Positions 1 to 11,289 are shown, numbered from the stretch's first letter. The stretch: DNA of 35,385 nucleotides from Blattamonas nauphoetae (GCA_033064195.1 JARBJD010000540.1:1-35385), one strand, 5' to 3'. The notes: a model not told the origin generated them from the sequence alone. Translations and numbers: made by a program.

Positions 1-1590
1 GAAATTCATCGGCTGAAAAATCATCCTCCGATCCACAGATTTCAGAAATTTCACGGCTTCGCTTCAAGAAAATCGTCAAGTGAAGGTTTGAGTTTCACTG
101 TGGCAACGAGAGACCGGAAGACAACTGCTTTTTCGCGATAAGATTCACATTCAACTTCGATCCAATTCAGGAAAGGATAACAATCTTATGAGAATGTGAC
201 AAGCTGTGGAAAGAGATACCAGGGCAAGAAGAAAGAGGAGGAAATTATCTTCGAGTCTACAGCACTCATTCTGTTTGAGTCAACGGAAAAGTCTCGCTAA
301 GGGTCAAAACAAGAATCGATGAAACAATGACATTGAGATGAAATAATTGCCAAAAGGAGGAAAGAAACATCAAATCACGATAACGCAGATAATGGATGAA
401 TGAAAAGGAAGTTTTGATAGAGAACGAGCAATTGATGAGAACAAGACGTTTCAAACGTCGACACAAAGGTGTGACTGAGTGGGTCGGACCTCGCATGTGT
501 GCACGCTATTGTGTTGATCTGTGCCAGTGCACAGGAAGACTCCTGTCAGACTGACGAAGATTCACTTCTTCGATGCACACGATGATGTGTCCATCAACTT
601 CGGTCAACTCGTTCCAAACCCAACACCATCACTGACGAAGGACGAGGAGAGGGATGAAGAGAGGCGAGTTGTGCACATCCTGAGAATTGTGTTCTGGGAG
701 GATTCTGGCGTGTATTAGGTTGTGTGTCCAGCGTGGAGGAGAATGTTCGAGTCAGTCCCACATCAGCTCGACAATCCTTCGTCAATAGTCAATCACTCTT
801 CAAATCAAAATACAACAGAGCGAGAGAGCGAGAGAGTGGTGTTGAAATCGGGAGAAACGAGGAAGAGGGACGTGAAATGGTTGAGTGTGGAGAGCGAAGA
901 GTTTCGAGGCATCGACTGATCCAGAATCAGTTGCAGCGATGTCTGTGGCGTCGGTGTTCTGTGGCTCTTTCTGCACGCTGCTGTGTTCGCTTCTGCTGGT
1001 TCCCCTCAAGTCAGCCAACAACAATCTCGTTTATCCCTCGAGTCCGGTTGGGTTTGGGGTTGGCGAAGAGTGAGGGGACAACTGGAAATCAGTTGCGGTG
1101 TCATCGACGAGAGCGTCGGAAAGCGATGCCGAGCTTCGTCTCCTGCAGTGGAGATAGGCGGAGAGTCGTGAACTTCCTCATCATGCTTCTCGGACCAGCT
1201 CATTTCCACAACTGGGTGGCAGTGCGACGGTGTGAGGCAAACGCGTATCCATTTTAAGACGGATGACTGGTTGACAGTCAGCGTTCGCTTGTTCTCGTCC
1301 CTTCTCCTCCTCCCGAGAACCCTTCCCGACACTCCCTGCCACTGCCATGTTCGTTCAGTCCTCTTCCATCCATCACAGTGCGAGTGTCTCTTCGTTTGAG
1401 AGCGGAGTGGAAGAGCGACGAGGAGAGTGGGAGAGGCGGAAAAGCGTGCAAATCATCGAATCTGTCACACACTGCAGATGAGGCAATGTGTTGAGGAGGA
1501 GCTCTCTTGCCAGCCGCTCCTCACAAACCTTAGCTCCCACTTCGTTGAGATAAGGTCCGTGAAGTGTGGGTTCCAGGTCCCTGATCACAA
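1..1590. other. left flank, no recognisable gene
   Basis: This stretch is visibly richer in G and C than the Polinton and contains short purine-rich runs such as repeated GAGAGAGC near 820-835. Several open frames of 60-177 codons exist on both strands, but none shows a domain, a coherent composition or a start context, and they overlap one another. On the minus strand, positions about 1-180 read like a short stretch of coherent coding sequence running off the window edge, but I recognise no family. Part of this region may be the 5' end of the DIRS-like element that follows. No terminal repeat could be identified by eye. Confidence 0.4.
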
Positions 1591-2750
1591 ATGGATTCTA
1601 CAACCTCCGATCTTTTAGTCCCTCCAGAACCTCCCACATATCCTCCAATACCGCGTGAGGTTATTACGATGATTTCCGAAGGCCTTCGTCTCGAACATGA
1701 AGACGCTGTGAATCGTTTTTCACTCGACAGCTCCTCACCTCCAAATCGAGTTGCATCATCAGCAACACAGTCCATGCAATCAATTGGATCACAAGCTTCG
1801 ACTCAAACTGAACTGCCTATCACCAAAGTTAAAAGGCAACATTCAACAGTCACATCTTCTTCAGATGAAGATTCTTCAAGTTCATTGGACTCGACCAATG
1901 ACGAAAGAAGGTCAACAAAATACCGACGAAAGAATAGGAAGAGGAGTTGCAAGAAGGGTAGGAATAAGCATAACTCCCACCGATCCTATAGCAACCATCG
2001 TCGTTCCGACGAGCACAGGATAACCGGGAAATGAAGAAAAGCATCTGAAATCACGTCAAAGAAGCAGAAAAACTAGAAGTAGCGATAGCGACTCCTCATT
2101 TTCATCATCCAGCGGCAGTATCGGCACCTCGTCTTCGGGAGAGGATCAAGATGATCTCCCGAGATTTTCAAGAGGATTCTCAAGAAAAGCTCCCAAGGTT
2201 CAAAGGAGATTGGACAAAGACAGTCCTCACACCGCTTCAGCGAGAGGAACTCTTGACAGAGACGAGAAGATTCCAAACCGTTTTGGGTATACAAATGCAG
2301 TTCGCAGACACGCCCGAGTCTCATGACAAGCTCCAGCACATCCAAGACCAACTTCTTCGGATGTCAGCACAATCAAGTTTGGTAACTGTTGCGTTACTTG
2401 GGCAGGTTTATCATGAGATCCACCAGTTGGACCCGTCCTTCGCTTTCCTCCCAAGAATCATTGACGCAATGGTGAGTGCAGCCGACGCAGCGACTAGAGC
2501 GCATCACACGCGCTTCCTATCAACTAACAATTGGTTGGAGATGGCGGACAAGATGGGCATTTCTCAACCGGCCTCAGTGGACTCAAGCCTCCTCACAAGC
2601 TCGCAACAATCAACGTCGTCAACACGTTCAGACTTAGAAGTAGCACTAGAAAGAATAGTTCCGACCATTGTCGCTCAATTGAAGTCTCAGATGCATTTCT
2701 CCCCAAGGGCGGAACCGGCCCTCCAAATATCCTGGTTCAGACTTCAATCG
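1591..2750 (+). pseudogene. DIRS-like gag-type region
   Basis: The first part (from the ATG at 1591) encodes a Pro-rich N-terminus, a Ser/Asp-rich middle and a strongly basic Arg/Lys/Ser/His tail. This composition is common for nucleic-acid-binding ORF1 proteins of DIRS and Ngaro elements. The following part, from about 2150, encodes a mostly helical segment with no named domain, which sits where DIRS elements carry the rest of their structural protein. The assignment rests on position directly upstream of the reverse transcriptase and on composition, not on a conserved motif. The region is not one continuous frame. Confidence 0.45.
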
Positions 2751-2928
2751 CCGAAGGTAGAACAACCAACGATTATTACAGGACGTCTTTTGATGAGGCT
2801 GCACGCGTGGGAGAAGATCGGAGGAAAATCAATCATCACCACAGGAGCAGTGTGGGCGTGGAGGAGCCCCGAGTCCCCGTCAATATTGCAAACACTCGCG
2901 CCAGCGCCCCTTTACAGGCACACCAGCG

Positions 2929-4290
2929 ATGATCCAAGAGTACCAGACACTCCTGGAGGAAGAGATCAGAATTGGCGCGGTCAGCCGAATTCAACCAAAT
3001 CAAGCAAAGTTGATCCTCCAAACTTTCCTAGTGCAGAAGAAAGGTGGAAAGTTCCGAAAAGTATTGAATGCAACCCGACTCAACCAACAGATCATCTCAG
3101 AACACTTCAAAATGGAAAACTTACAAACATCACTCGACTTGATTTCGGAGGAGTCTGGCTCACAACAATGGATATTCATTCGGCATACCTCCATGTACAA
3201 CTATCCCCACCTCTTCGACCCTTTCTCTGTTTCAGGTTCAGGGAGAGATATTCCAGTTCAATGCTCTCCCTTCGGATTGTCGACAGCACCTCGGACCTTT
3301 TCGGAAATTATGAAAGTAGCGGTGAAATCTCCGAGAGCAGTTACAGATCGCGATTGTATACTACCTGGACGATTTACTCCTAATTACAAAGACGCAGCAG
3401 GAGTCTCATTTCAAAACCAGAGAAGCGAAGCGGAGGATGGAGGAGTTGGGGTTTATCATCGCAGAGAACAAGAGTTGCTTAGTCCCATCGCAGGAGGTGG
3501 AGTTTTAGGGTGGACCATCAACTCAGCCAATCGAACCGTGAGGATCACGGAAACGAGGAAGATGAAAGTCCTATCACTCCTCAAATTGATGACGAGTCGA
3601 TGCATCGAGAGGAAGACGATTCCGACAAAACAACTGTCCAGTCTGATTGGAACCCTCAGTTTTTACGGACGTCCGTCCCAGAAGCAAGCTTGTACCTCCG
3701 AGAAATGCAGACGACGTTGCATCGAGCAGTTCGCAAGGCTGGCTGGAATGGTTCCTCACTCTTAACCCCGGTTCTGTTAGGAGAGATCCACTTTTGGAAA
3801 CACAGGATCGAGAAGAACGATCCACTCAACTTCGCTCCCAAAACAAGTCAGGCGGTGCTCACAACAGATGCAAGCCCGTCCGGTTGGGGTGCAGTCCTGG
3901 TTCACAACGGCTTGAGACGTATGTTCACGGAATGTGGAACGAGATGGAGAAACAGCACACAAGCAATTGGAAGAGACTGCTGCGGTCGGCAGCAGCATCC
4001 GTCAACTCCAACCTTATTTCAAACAGAATCAAATACATGCAATATCCGTCCAATCGGACAGTACAGCTGCGGTTTACAACCTCGGAAAGAAACGAGCTGG
4101 CCAGACGCTCAAACAGATTACCAGGAGCGTCCTGAAGACAGCCGAGCGAATGCAACTCCTCTTTGTTTCAGTACAACACATTGCGGGAAAGTCGAACTCG
4201 GTTCCGGACGCTCTCTCGACTACCTCCACAGGGAGAATTCCATCTCCTCCCGGAAGTCCTCCAGAGACTAAAACAGGAATGGAACTTCGT
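2929..4290 (+). pseudogene. DIRS-like reverse transcriptase and RNase H region
   Basis: Reverse transcriptase signatures seen in order are a basic finger region with KKGGKFRKVLNATRLN, palm block A as TTMDIHSAYLHVQL, and the block B motif SPFGLSTAPRTFSE. A FLGW-type thumb motif region follows near 3500. RNase H follows, with TTDASPSGWGAVLV near 3870 and SDSTAAVYNLGKK plus HIAGKSNSVPDALS near 4050-4220. The LSTAPRTFSEIMK version and the RNase H style match DIRS and related elements better than LINEs or Gypsy. The product would copy element RNA into DNA in the host cell. The region is broken in several places and is treated as a fossil. Confidence 0.8.
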
Positions 4291-4299
4291 TCCGCTAGT

Positions 4300-4700
4300 C
4301 GACTTATTCGCCAGCAACAAAACAAACAATGTCCAGTATATTGGAGTCGATTCGAGGACGGACACGCAGCTGGAAAAGACTCTCTGTCCGTCAGTTGGAG
4401 CGGGATGACTCATCCTCTCCTTCACCCTCCGGTGTCATTGATAACACGAGTTCTGATGAAAGTTCAGTTGTAGAGGCCATCGAACGCGGTGATCATCACT
4501 CCGCTATGGCCCGGACAGACTTGGTCACATCTCCTCCACTCACTCAATCCAACACAGATCATCCTCGGCCCATACAACACCCTTGCGATGCTAGACACTC
4601 CGAACAGGGAGCACAAACTCCCACCAGGGATGATGATGGCGTCACTAATCAACCCTGAAACTATCCAACCATTACCTTCATCAGAGAATTAGGTCAATCG
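4300..4700 (+). pseudogene. DIRS-like connector region
   Basis: Just after RNase H, the sequence near 4300 encodes LVDLFA followed by Asn/Lys-rich residues. That is the conserved DLFA connector found between RNase H and the recombinase in DIRS and some other retroelements. The rest of the segment up to 4700 is Ser/Thr/Pro-rich in the readable frames and I recognise no further domain. It forms part of the same fossil. Confidence 0.45.
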
Positions 4701-4727
4701 GCAGGGTGGAGCGAGGATCTCATCGTC

Positions 4728-5140
4728 TTGCAGGAAAAGAAATACAAACGTCCAGAAGCTTCAGCTCGATCATGGAAGATTTTCAAAGCATATTGTGTCG
4801 AAATGAATCACTCGAATGAGTGTCTCGTCGACAAATCCACAAATATCCATGTCCTCTTGGGTGAATTCGCTCTCTTCCTTGAAAAGAAATTCAAACAGTC
4901 ACCGTCCCGCCCTCCCTCATCATGAGTCATGTGAAATCAACGCTACAACTCTTCCACAAGAGCCTCAGCCTGGATAACACACCACTGCGATCCATTCAAC
5001 GACTGATTGCTAAACGAAATCCAAGGAAGAAGGGGCAAAATATAAGCAGATGTGGAACATCAACGCGATTCTGGATTGGGTTATCAACTCAAATGAAGAA
5101 GCGAAGAAGAATCAAGATCTACATCAAACAAGAACCTCTA
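4728..5140 (+). pseudogene. DIRS-like tyrosine recombinase, N-terminal part
   Basis: The segment encodes a SAM-like N-terminal recombinase core: a basic start with SARSWKIFKAYC, then SHVKSTLQLFHKSLSL and IQRLIAKRNPRKKG. This matches the layout of the DIRS tyrosine-recombinase arm domain that precedes the catalytic half. In intact DIRS elements the enzyme closes the circular cDNA into the genome. The recognisable sequence stops where the Polinton terminal repeat starts. Confidence 0.6.
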
Positions 5141-5142
5141 TA

Positions 5143-5600
5143 GTGAGAGATAAGGGTAGTGGATAGGAGGTGAGAGGCAATAAGTGTGGAGTCATAGATG
5201 GAGAAGTCAAGGATGATTGAGATAGGTGGAAATAGGTTGGTGTGGAGAAATAGGTGGATATAGATAGGTGTATGGGCATAGGTGGATAGAGATTGGTGGA
5301 GAGATAATAGGTGGATAGTGGGGACATTGGTGGAGAGAGATTGGTGATTGGTGGAGAGATTGATGATGAGAGATTGGTGGAGAGTGATTGATGATGAGAC
5401 ATTGGTGGAGTGATTGGTGGAGTGGTATTGATGAAGTCATTGATGATAGACATTAGTGGGATATTACATAGCAATAATGATAATAATATATAGAGATGCA
5501 TTAGTGGAATAGTATTGGTGAAGAGGACATTGATGGAGAATTGGTTGGTGTTTGTGGATAGGCAAAAATATATAGACATTGGTGGATTAGTCATTGGTAC
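5143..5600. repeat. left terminal repeat of the Polinton, satellite-like
   Basis: This stretch is built of degenerate short units around GGTGGAGAGATTGGTGG and TTGATGATGAGA on the plus strand. Read on the minus strand it becomes a CCACCAATCTCT and CATCAATGTCT pattern, the same style as 33170-33563 on the plus strand. It therefore pairs with that region as an inverted terminal repeat, though the two have diverged and match as a pattern more than base by base. A long open frame on the minus strand here is only the translation of the repeat. Confidence 0.7.
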
Positions 5601-5614
5601 GCGTAGCTAAGACT

Positions 5615-8150
5615 CTATGAGTCGTTGAGTAGGTCGTCTGTGTCTTGGTCATTGATGGAGGATTTCTTGAGGAGCTCAGCATATTTGGGATCGATGAAGT
5701 AGCAGTATGTTTGTTTGCCATCTATGCGTTTTGTTTGACTGTGCAATGCTCATGGAGGTCCATCTGGAATGTCTTGAGTTTCTTATAGTGATCTGGCATT
5801 AGTTCAGAGGCATAGGAACGTGGCATTCCTTGTTCTAATTCATGGAGGTGTTCGAGACAGAAGTCTCCTATTGCTGATCTAGACACTTCTTGGAGAATAC
5901 ATCTTGCATTAGTGTTTGGTAATTGCCTTGGGTTGAAGTCATTGATGGGTCTTTGATTGAAGTATGTCAATAGGTGCGAGTAAAAATCAGGAGTGAAGGA
6001 GCGGATGAGATTGAGGAAATAGCTGGAATCATCCTTGCGTTTATTCGAGACTTTGCAGACACAATAGCGTCTATCATCGACTTCAATCTTGACTGGATAT
6101 GCGTTGTTTGTGCAGAAGATCAGATTGGCAACATTCTCAGCGTCACGACGAGCGATTCCTTTTTCATTAGCTCTGAAGCTAGTGTCTGAAATAATTGATT
6201 TGAGGGCATCAAAGTTCGACATTCTTTCTTCACCAGCGTTCTTCAATTCATTACAGACGATCAGCATTTTGCCTTCAATTACTGTGTTGAATGTACCGCA
6301 GAGTTCTTGAATGTCAGTGATGTTTGGAGCAGAGTATCCTCGCATTATTTCACAGAGCACATTAGTCCAGACATTTTACCAATTCCTTGCATTCCCTTCA
6401 AGATTATGACTGACGCTGTTTTCTGACCAGGATTCTGAATCACGAATGATATCCAGTTGATAATGAGTTATACAATTCTTCATTATTGTCTGAAATTATC
6501 TCTTTGGTGAAATCTAAGAATGGTTGAATCAGATCAGTGTTTGGTTCACTAACGAATGGATATTTGTATCCTTGGAATAGTGAGAACATCTGTGGATTAT
6601 CGCTCATGAATCGAATGCCATTGACCATGAATAGATTGCGATTATTCTCGAATGTTGATTGACACGTTATCGTTCTACACTTCTTTGGATCTTCGCTTGG
6701 GATAGTCACTTTGATTGATTTCAATAATCTCAAGACGTTACCTTCTTTCTGAACATTGACACGATAGCAGAGATCAAGAGAACTGTACTCTTTCACAATG
6801 CATAGCAATGATACTTCAATACATCGGAGAACTTTCAATAGATCTCTCAGCACTTCTGTCTCTGATTTGTAGTCTTTGTTTGTTGCCTTTTCCTTATTGT
6901 GGAGAAGTCAAATGGAGACAGCAGATCGATCTTTCATCGAATGAATCCTTCGTTATTGATTGTTCATTGGTGGGTTCATTGAGAGATTATCATTGACTGG
7001 TTCATCATTGGAATCAACTTCAAGACTGTCAAAGAAATCAGAGACATCGTAGTCAGTGAGAGGAATAAGGAGTTCATCATTATAGTACTTTTCATTGTGG
7101 ATTCTAATGATTTTAATGAGGACTCCAGGATGGGTAACATTCGAAGCGTAGCGTATTCTCTGTGATTCCCAATTCTTCTCTGCATTTTCAGTCAATGTGT
7201 TATTGTCATAGATGTCTTTGTATGTTTGTTCAAGCATCTCGTCTGTAAATCCATTGATGTGTCTCAGGGAATTAAGGCCTGCAAATAATGGCAACGAGGA
7301 GACTTCCTCTTCAATTGATCTTGATCCAGAATCGTTGTGAATCACTAGTCCTTTCAGTCCATTTCTGATTAAATCAGCTTGGGCTAAAGTGTACTGTTGA
7401 ATGGAATCCTCGTCGAAAGAAGGAGCTATTGGACTTTCAATTATTGTCGGGTTCACTGATTGCTTCACTGAGGGCTTCTTCTCTGTTGGAGTGGGCTTTA
7501 AAGAAATACCCAGACGAGATATTACATCTGACAATGATGATAGGATGAAGAGTTCGTCAAAGTCGTTAATGGTCTTGTATGATTGGATTTTATTAGTGCC
7601 TTCCACTTTCCTTTGGACTTTGGTTTCGGTTGCACTATCCAGCGCAGAGATGAGTCTACACAGGCGAATAAATCCACATCGTATTGGTCAGTTTTCTTCA
7701 CCTTCACCATTGAGTTTTTCTCCAGTTTGTAGCCATTAATATCGCAGTATATATGAAGACCCCTGATCCAGTCACTACTAATCCGACATCATTGGGTAAT
7801 ACATTTAACACTGATGTTCTGATTTGGATCTTGGTTTCTTCATCAGCATCCTTCTCCAAGATGTCAATATCCACGACTGCTAGGTTGGTCACATGTGCAA
7901 TGTTTATTGCTGTTCCTGTTCGTTTATGACCAGCACTCTCAGATGATATACCATCGTTGTATTTCTTATAGTCGAACAATGGTACTTTATGAGGTCTCAA
8001 ACGATCAGACAATGAATGAATTTCGTCAGGAAGATTATTGAACAATGCTTCAATTTCAGAGTCGAAATCATTATCGAAATCGTCCTTGAGAGAGTTCTTT
8101 ATTTGTGCATCTTTTTCCTTGAATTCAAATCTTACAATTTGTAATGCCAT
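5615..8150 (-). pseudogene. Polinton D5-like primase-helicase, left copy
   Basis: The product would prime and unwind DNA during element replication. The N-terminal third carries an archaeo-eukaryotic-type primase (Prim-Pol) signature, AVVDIDI, followed by GLVVTGSG. The C-terminal third is a superfamily 3 (D5-like) helicase with MLIVCNEL in the Walker B position, NLIFCTNNAYPV as sensor 1 and VDDRRYCVCKV in the arginine-finger region. The ATG at 8150 is chosen because it follows a TTTTTTATCTCC box that is nearly identical before the right-hand copy. The tail ends with FIDPKYAELL and an acidic stretch, also shared. It is the inverted paralogue of 30380-32846. The region is broken several times and is treated as fossil sequence. 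Confidence 0.8.
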
Positions 8151-8175
8151 TCTTTCTAAGGAGATAAAAAATTCG
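8151..8175 (-). promoter_or_regulatory. upstream box of left primase-helicase
   Basis: Read on the minus strand, TTTTTTATCTCCTTAGAAA lies directly upstream of the ATG. The same 19 bases stand before the right-hand helicase gene, although the surrounding DNA has diverged. This supports a functional promoter or leader element. Confidence 0.6.
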
Positions 8176-8310
8176 ATTTATAAAAAAGTTCTGCGTTTAT
8201 TTTTTCTGAGACCCATAATTTTCTGTGTTCTCGATTGACAGTAGTCCAAAATGGAGTCATTATCCGACACAATTGACAGAGCTCATCAGTGCGAGGAATT
8301 AGTGCCGATT

Positions 8311-8760
8311 CTCCGATCAGGAAATGTCACTGTGTCACTGGGTAATTGGGATTTTTATTTTGGATTTCATTTTGAAAAGTCCACGTGCGAGTCTTATTTC
8401 GATTGAAATCATCAGTCCTATTACCCAGTGACAGTACCCATTGACACCCCACTGGCTCGAGGATATAATGCTTATTCTCCGATCAGGAAATGTCACTGTG
8501 TCACTGGGTAATTGGGATTTTTATTTTGGATTTCATTTTGAAAAGTCCACGTGCGAGTCTTATTTCGATTGAAATCCTCAGTCCTATTACCCAGTGACAG
8601 TACCCATTGACACCCCACTGGCTCGAGGATATCGTGCTTATTCTCCGATCAGGAAATGTCACTGTGTCACTGGGTAATTGGAATTTTTATTTTGGATTTC
8701 ATTTTGAAAAGTCCACGTACGATCTTTTTTCCGCATTGATTCTCCGAGACGATTGACATT
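8311..8760 (+). repeat. 166-bp tandem repeat, nearly three copies
   Basis: Units start with CTCCGATCAGGAAATGTCAC at 8311, 8477 and 8643, a period of exactly 166 bp twice over. Each unit contains the 8-bp doublet TGTCACTGTGTCACTG, a TTTTATTTTGG tract and the core GAAAAGTCCAC (8374, 8540, 8706). The first two units also carry a second TGACA pair in CCAGTGACAGTACCCATTGACA. The third copy runs into a variant tail ending in TCCGAGACGATTGACA. The same sequence recurs in reverse orientation at 10.07-11.25 kb. Confidence 0.9.
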
Positions 8761-9364
8761 AGTTCAAAACATTGATGCCTTAATCATTATCTCCAGAGCT
8801 CCACGAGTGAGCAGGACCCTTCAGAATGCACCTGGAGGATGTAGACACTATCCCCATGCATCACTGACGTTTATAGGTTTTTCTGGGCAATGGTCGTTTT
8901 TGACATTTTTAGAGCTCCCTATATATAGAAATTAAAAATTGGAAAAGTACTTTGGAATTAAGCTTAATTTTCGATTCTTTTAATACTGCTCCAGCGTCTG
9001 TCTCCCGGAAATAAGTGTTTATCATTGATGGTATATTACAAATAAATGATTGTTTCTTCTTTTCTTGGGCATTGGGATTTTTTCATTTTTGCATTCTAAG
9101 GTTATGGACCTGAAATGTTCGAAAAAAGTGAAGTGTTCCAGATCGTCTTCATTCGTTCTGATAAAGTCAATGTTGATCTTCTGAATTCATTGGTGCAAGA
9201 ATTATTGGAATCTGACGTCTCTGTGAGGAGTTATGGGTGATCTAAGGCAAAATTGTGGTCAAAATTAGTGATTTTTCAAAGTTGCTGAGAACCTCAATGT
9301 TAGTGATATTTTCGATGATATTTCATAATTTGATGTCAAAAATGATTTTCTAGCTGTTGGCGAG
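8761..9364. other. AT-rich spacer with a block conserved in the right-hand module
   Basis: No gene is seen. Positions about 9181-9240 contain TTGGTGCAAGAATTATTGGAA and later GAGTTATGGGTGA. The same block occurs on the minus strand at about 29014-29066 in the spacer of the right repeat zone. A TTTTTGACATTTTT tract followed by TATATA near 8900 also has a mirror counterpart near 29160. These are the best-conserved noncoding sequences between the two ends. Confidence 0.65.
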
Positions 9365-10070
9365 GATTTACATTGAGGAGAATCTTTGTGGATTTGGATT
9401 TTAATGGAACAATTTTCTTGATATTTCCCATTGACAGATTGACAGAAAGTGACTTGAAATAGTGACCTTATCATTCATGAGATATGCTCTTCTGTTGGCT
9501 CACTGATGATCTATTACATTCTTGTTAAAATAATTGGAATTTGACTTTGATGGAACAATTTTCTTGATATTTCCCATTGACAGATTGACAGAGATTGAGA
9601 CGGAATAGTGACCTTATCATTCATGAGATATGCTCTACTGTTAGCTCACTGATGATCTATTACAATCTTCACAAAAATAATTGGAATTTGACTTTTATGG
9701 AACAATTTTCTTGATATTTCCCATTGACAGATTGACAGAAAGTGACTTGAAATAGTGACCTTATCATTCATGAGATATGCTCTACTGTTGGCTCACTGAT
9801 GATCTATTACAATCTTCACAAAAATAATTGGAATTTGACTTTTATGGAACAATTTTCTTGATATTTCCCATTGACACATTGACAAAGATATTCAGAAGGA
9901 TTGTAATATTCATTAATGTGAAGGCATTAGATATTTGCTCACAGCTGATCTATTCCAGTTCTCATTGATTTATTTAGAATATGACTTTAATGGAACAACT
10001 TTTTTGATTCTACTGATTGACACATTGACGACAGTAACACTATTGAAGAGACAATAACACCATGCACTCA
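9365..10070 (+). repeat. 146-148-bp tandem repeat with TTGACA doublets
   Basis: TGGAACAA marks the units at 9405, 9551, 9699, 9845 and 9991, spaced 146, 148, 146 and 146 bp. Each unit carries an 8-bp-period doublet, usually ATTGACAGATTGACAG, about 25 bp after the marker, plus CTGATGATCTATTAC or a variant. Similar pairs of units recur at 10363 and 10509 and at 10888 and 11035, inside the higher-order repeat that follows. Confidence 0.9.
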
Positions 10071-11247
10071 TGAGCTCCGTCAATCGTCTCGGAAAAAGTA
10101 TGCCCAAAAATGATCGTACGTGGACTTTTCAAAAATGAAATCCAAAATAAAATCCCAAATACCCATTGACACATTGACATTTCCTGATCAGAGAATAGAC
10201 ATTAATTCATCAGTCCTCATGGGTGTCAATGGGTGCTGTCACTGGGTTATAAGACTGAGCATTGTGGATGACTTTAGTGTGAATAGCTGATGTGCTGACA
10301 TATCCTTAGCTCACTGAAGATATATTACATTCTTTATTGATTCATTTGGAATTTGACTTTGATGGAACAATTTTCTTGATATTTCCTATTGACAGATTGA
10401 CAAAGATTGTGAAGGAATGTATCTATGCAGTAATGTGAAGGCATAAGAGATTTGCTCACAGCTGATATATTACAGTTAATCAATGATTTATTTAGAATTT
10501 GACTTTAATGGAACAACTTTTTTGATTCTACTCATTGACAGATTGACAGGAATAGCATTAATGAAGAGATATTAATTGCTTGAGCTAGTTGGATGTCAGT
10601 AGTGTCAATCGTCTCGGAAAAAGTAAGCCCAAAAATGATCGTACGTGGACTTTTCAAAAATGAAATCCAAAATAAAAATCTCAATTACCCATTGACACAT
10701 TGACATTTCCTGATCGGAGAATAGACATAAATTCCTCGAGCCACTGGGGTGTCACTGGGTGCTGTCACTGGGTTATAAGACTGAGCAAATGGGATGTCAT
10801 TAGTGCGAATCATTGATGTGCTGATCTATCCTTCGCTCATTGCTGGAATATTACAGTCTTGTTGATTTATTATGAATTTGACATTAATGGAACAATTTTC
10901 TTGATATTTCCTATTGACAGACTGACAGAAAGTGAGAAAGAATGTATCTATTCATTATTGTGAAGGTCCTTCTGAACATTTCTCACAGCAGATATATTAC
11001 ATTTGATGATGAAATAATTGAAAATTGAAAATGATGGAACAACTTTTTTGATTATACTCATTGACATATTGACATGAATAGCATAAATGAAGAGACTTTA
11101 ATTCTAAGCACTAGTGAGCTCCGTCAATTGTCTCGGAAAAAGTTAGCCCAAAAATGATCGTACGTGGACTTTTCAAAAATGAAATCCAAAATAAAAATCC
11201 CAAATACCCATTGACACAGTGACATTTCCTGATTGATGAATAGACAT
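10071..11247. repeat. higher-order repeat, about 519-525 bp, mixing two units
   Basis: The segment CAATCGTCTCGGAAAAAGTA (or variant) starts at 10081, 10606 and 11125, and its GTGGACTTTTCAAAAATG core at 10120, 10645 and 11164. Each of these is the reverse complement of the 166-bp unit at 8.3-8.7 kb. Between them lie pairs of the 146-bp unit. The result is a higher-order repeat with period 525 then 519 bp. The third copy is interrupted by the pogo-like element and resumes at 13296. Confidence 0.88.
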
Positions 11248-11249
11248 TA

Positions 11250-11289
11250 TAGTCAGGACAAAACCCGATACTTTGATTTAACCCGATAC
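11250..11289 (+). repeat. left inverted repeat of pogo-like element
   Basis: It matches the right end at 37 of 40 positions. The motif AACCCGATAC occurs twice inside it, 19 bp apart, and may be a double transposase-binding site. Confidence 0.9.

Larger units (their letters stand above)
1591..5140 (+). mobile_element. DIRS-like tyrosine-recombinase retrotransposon, broken remnant
   Basis: Order of parts on the plus strand: a Ser/Lys/Arg-rich gag-like ORF, reverse transcriptase, RNase H, a connector typical of DIRS elements, then the N-terminal part of a tyrosine recombinase. RT followed by RNase H and a tyrosine recombinase, with no DDE integrase, is the signature of the DIRS order. The copy is a fossil with several breaks. 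Its right side ends at about 5140, where the Polinton terminal repeat starts, and I see no recombinase catalytic region on the far side of the Polinton. The Polinton therefore either cut into this copy or landed at its already truncated end. DIRS terminal repeats (inverted or split direct) were not recognised. Confidence 0.75.

Noticed and set aside
724-1257. 177-codon ORF in the left flank
   Set aside because: Arg/Ser-rich random composition, overlapped by other frames, no domain or start context.
5124-5594. 156-codon minus-strand ORF rich in Ser, Pro and Thr
   Set aside because: It is the translation of the left terminal minisatellite.
8311-11247. CRISPR array
   Set aside because: Units of 146-166 bp without unique spacers, in a eukaryotic context, are plain tandem repeats.
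9365-11247. Bacterial -35 promoters (TTGACA)
   Set aside because: TTGACA recurs as part of an 8-bp doublet in a repeat array, without -10 boxes or genes, in a eukaryotic element.
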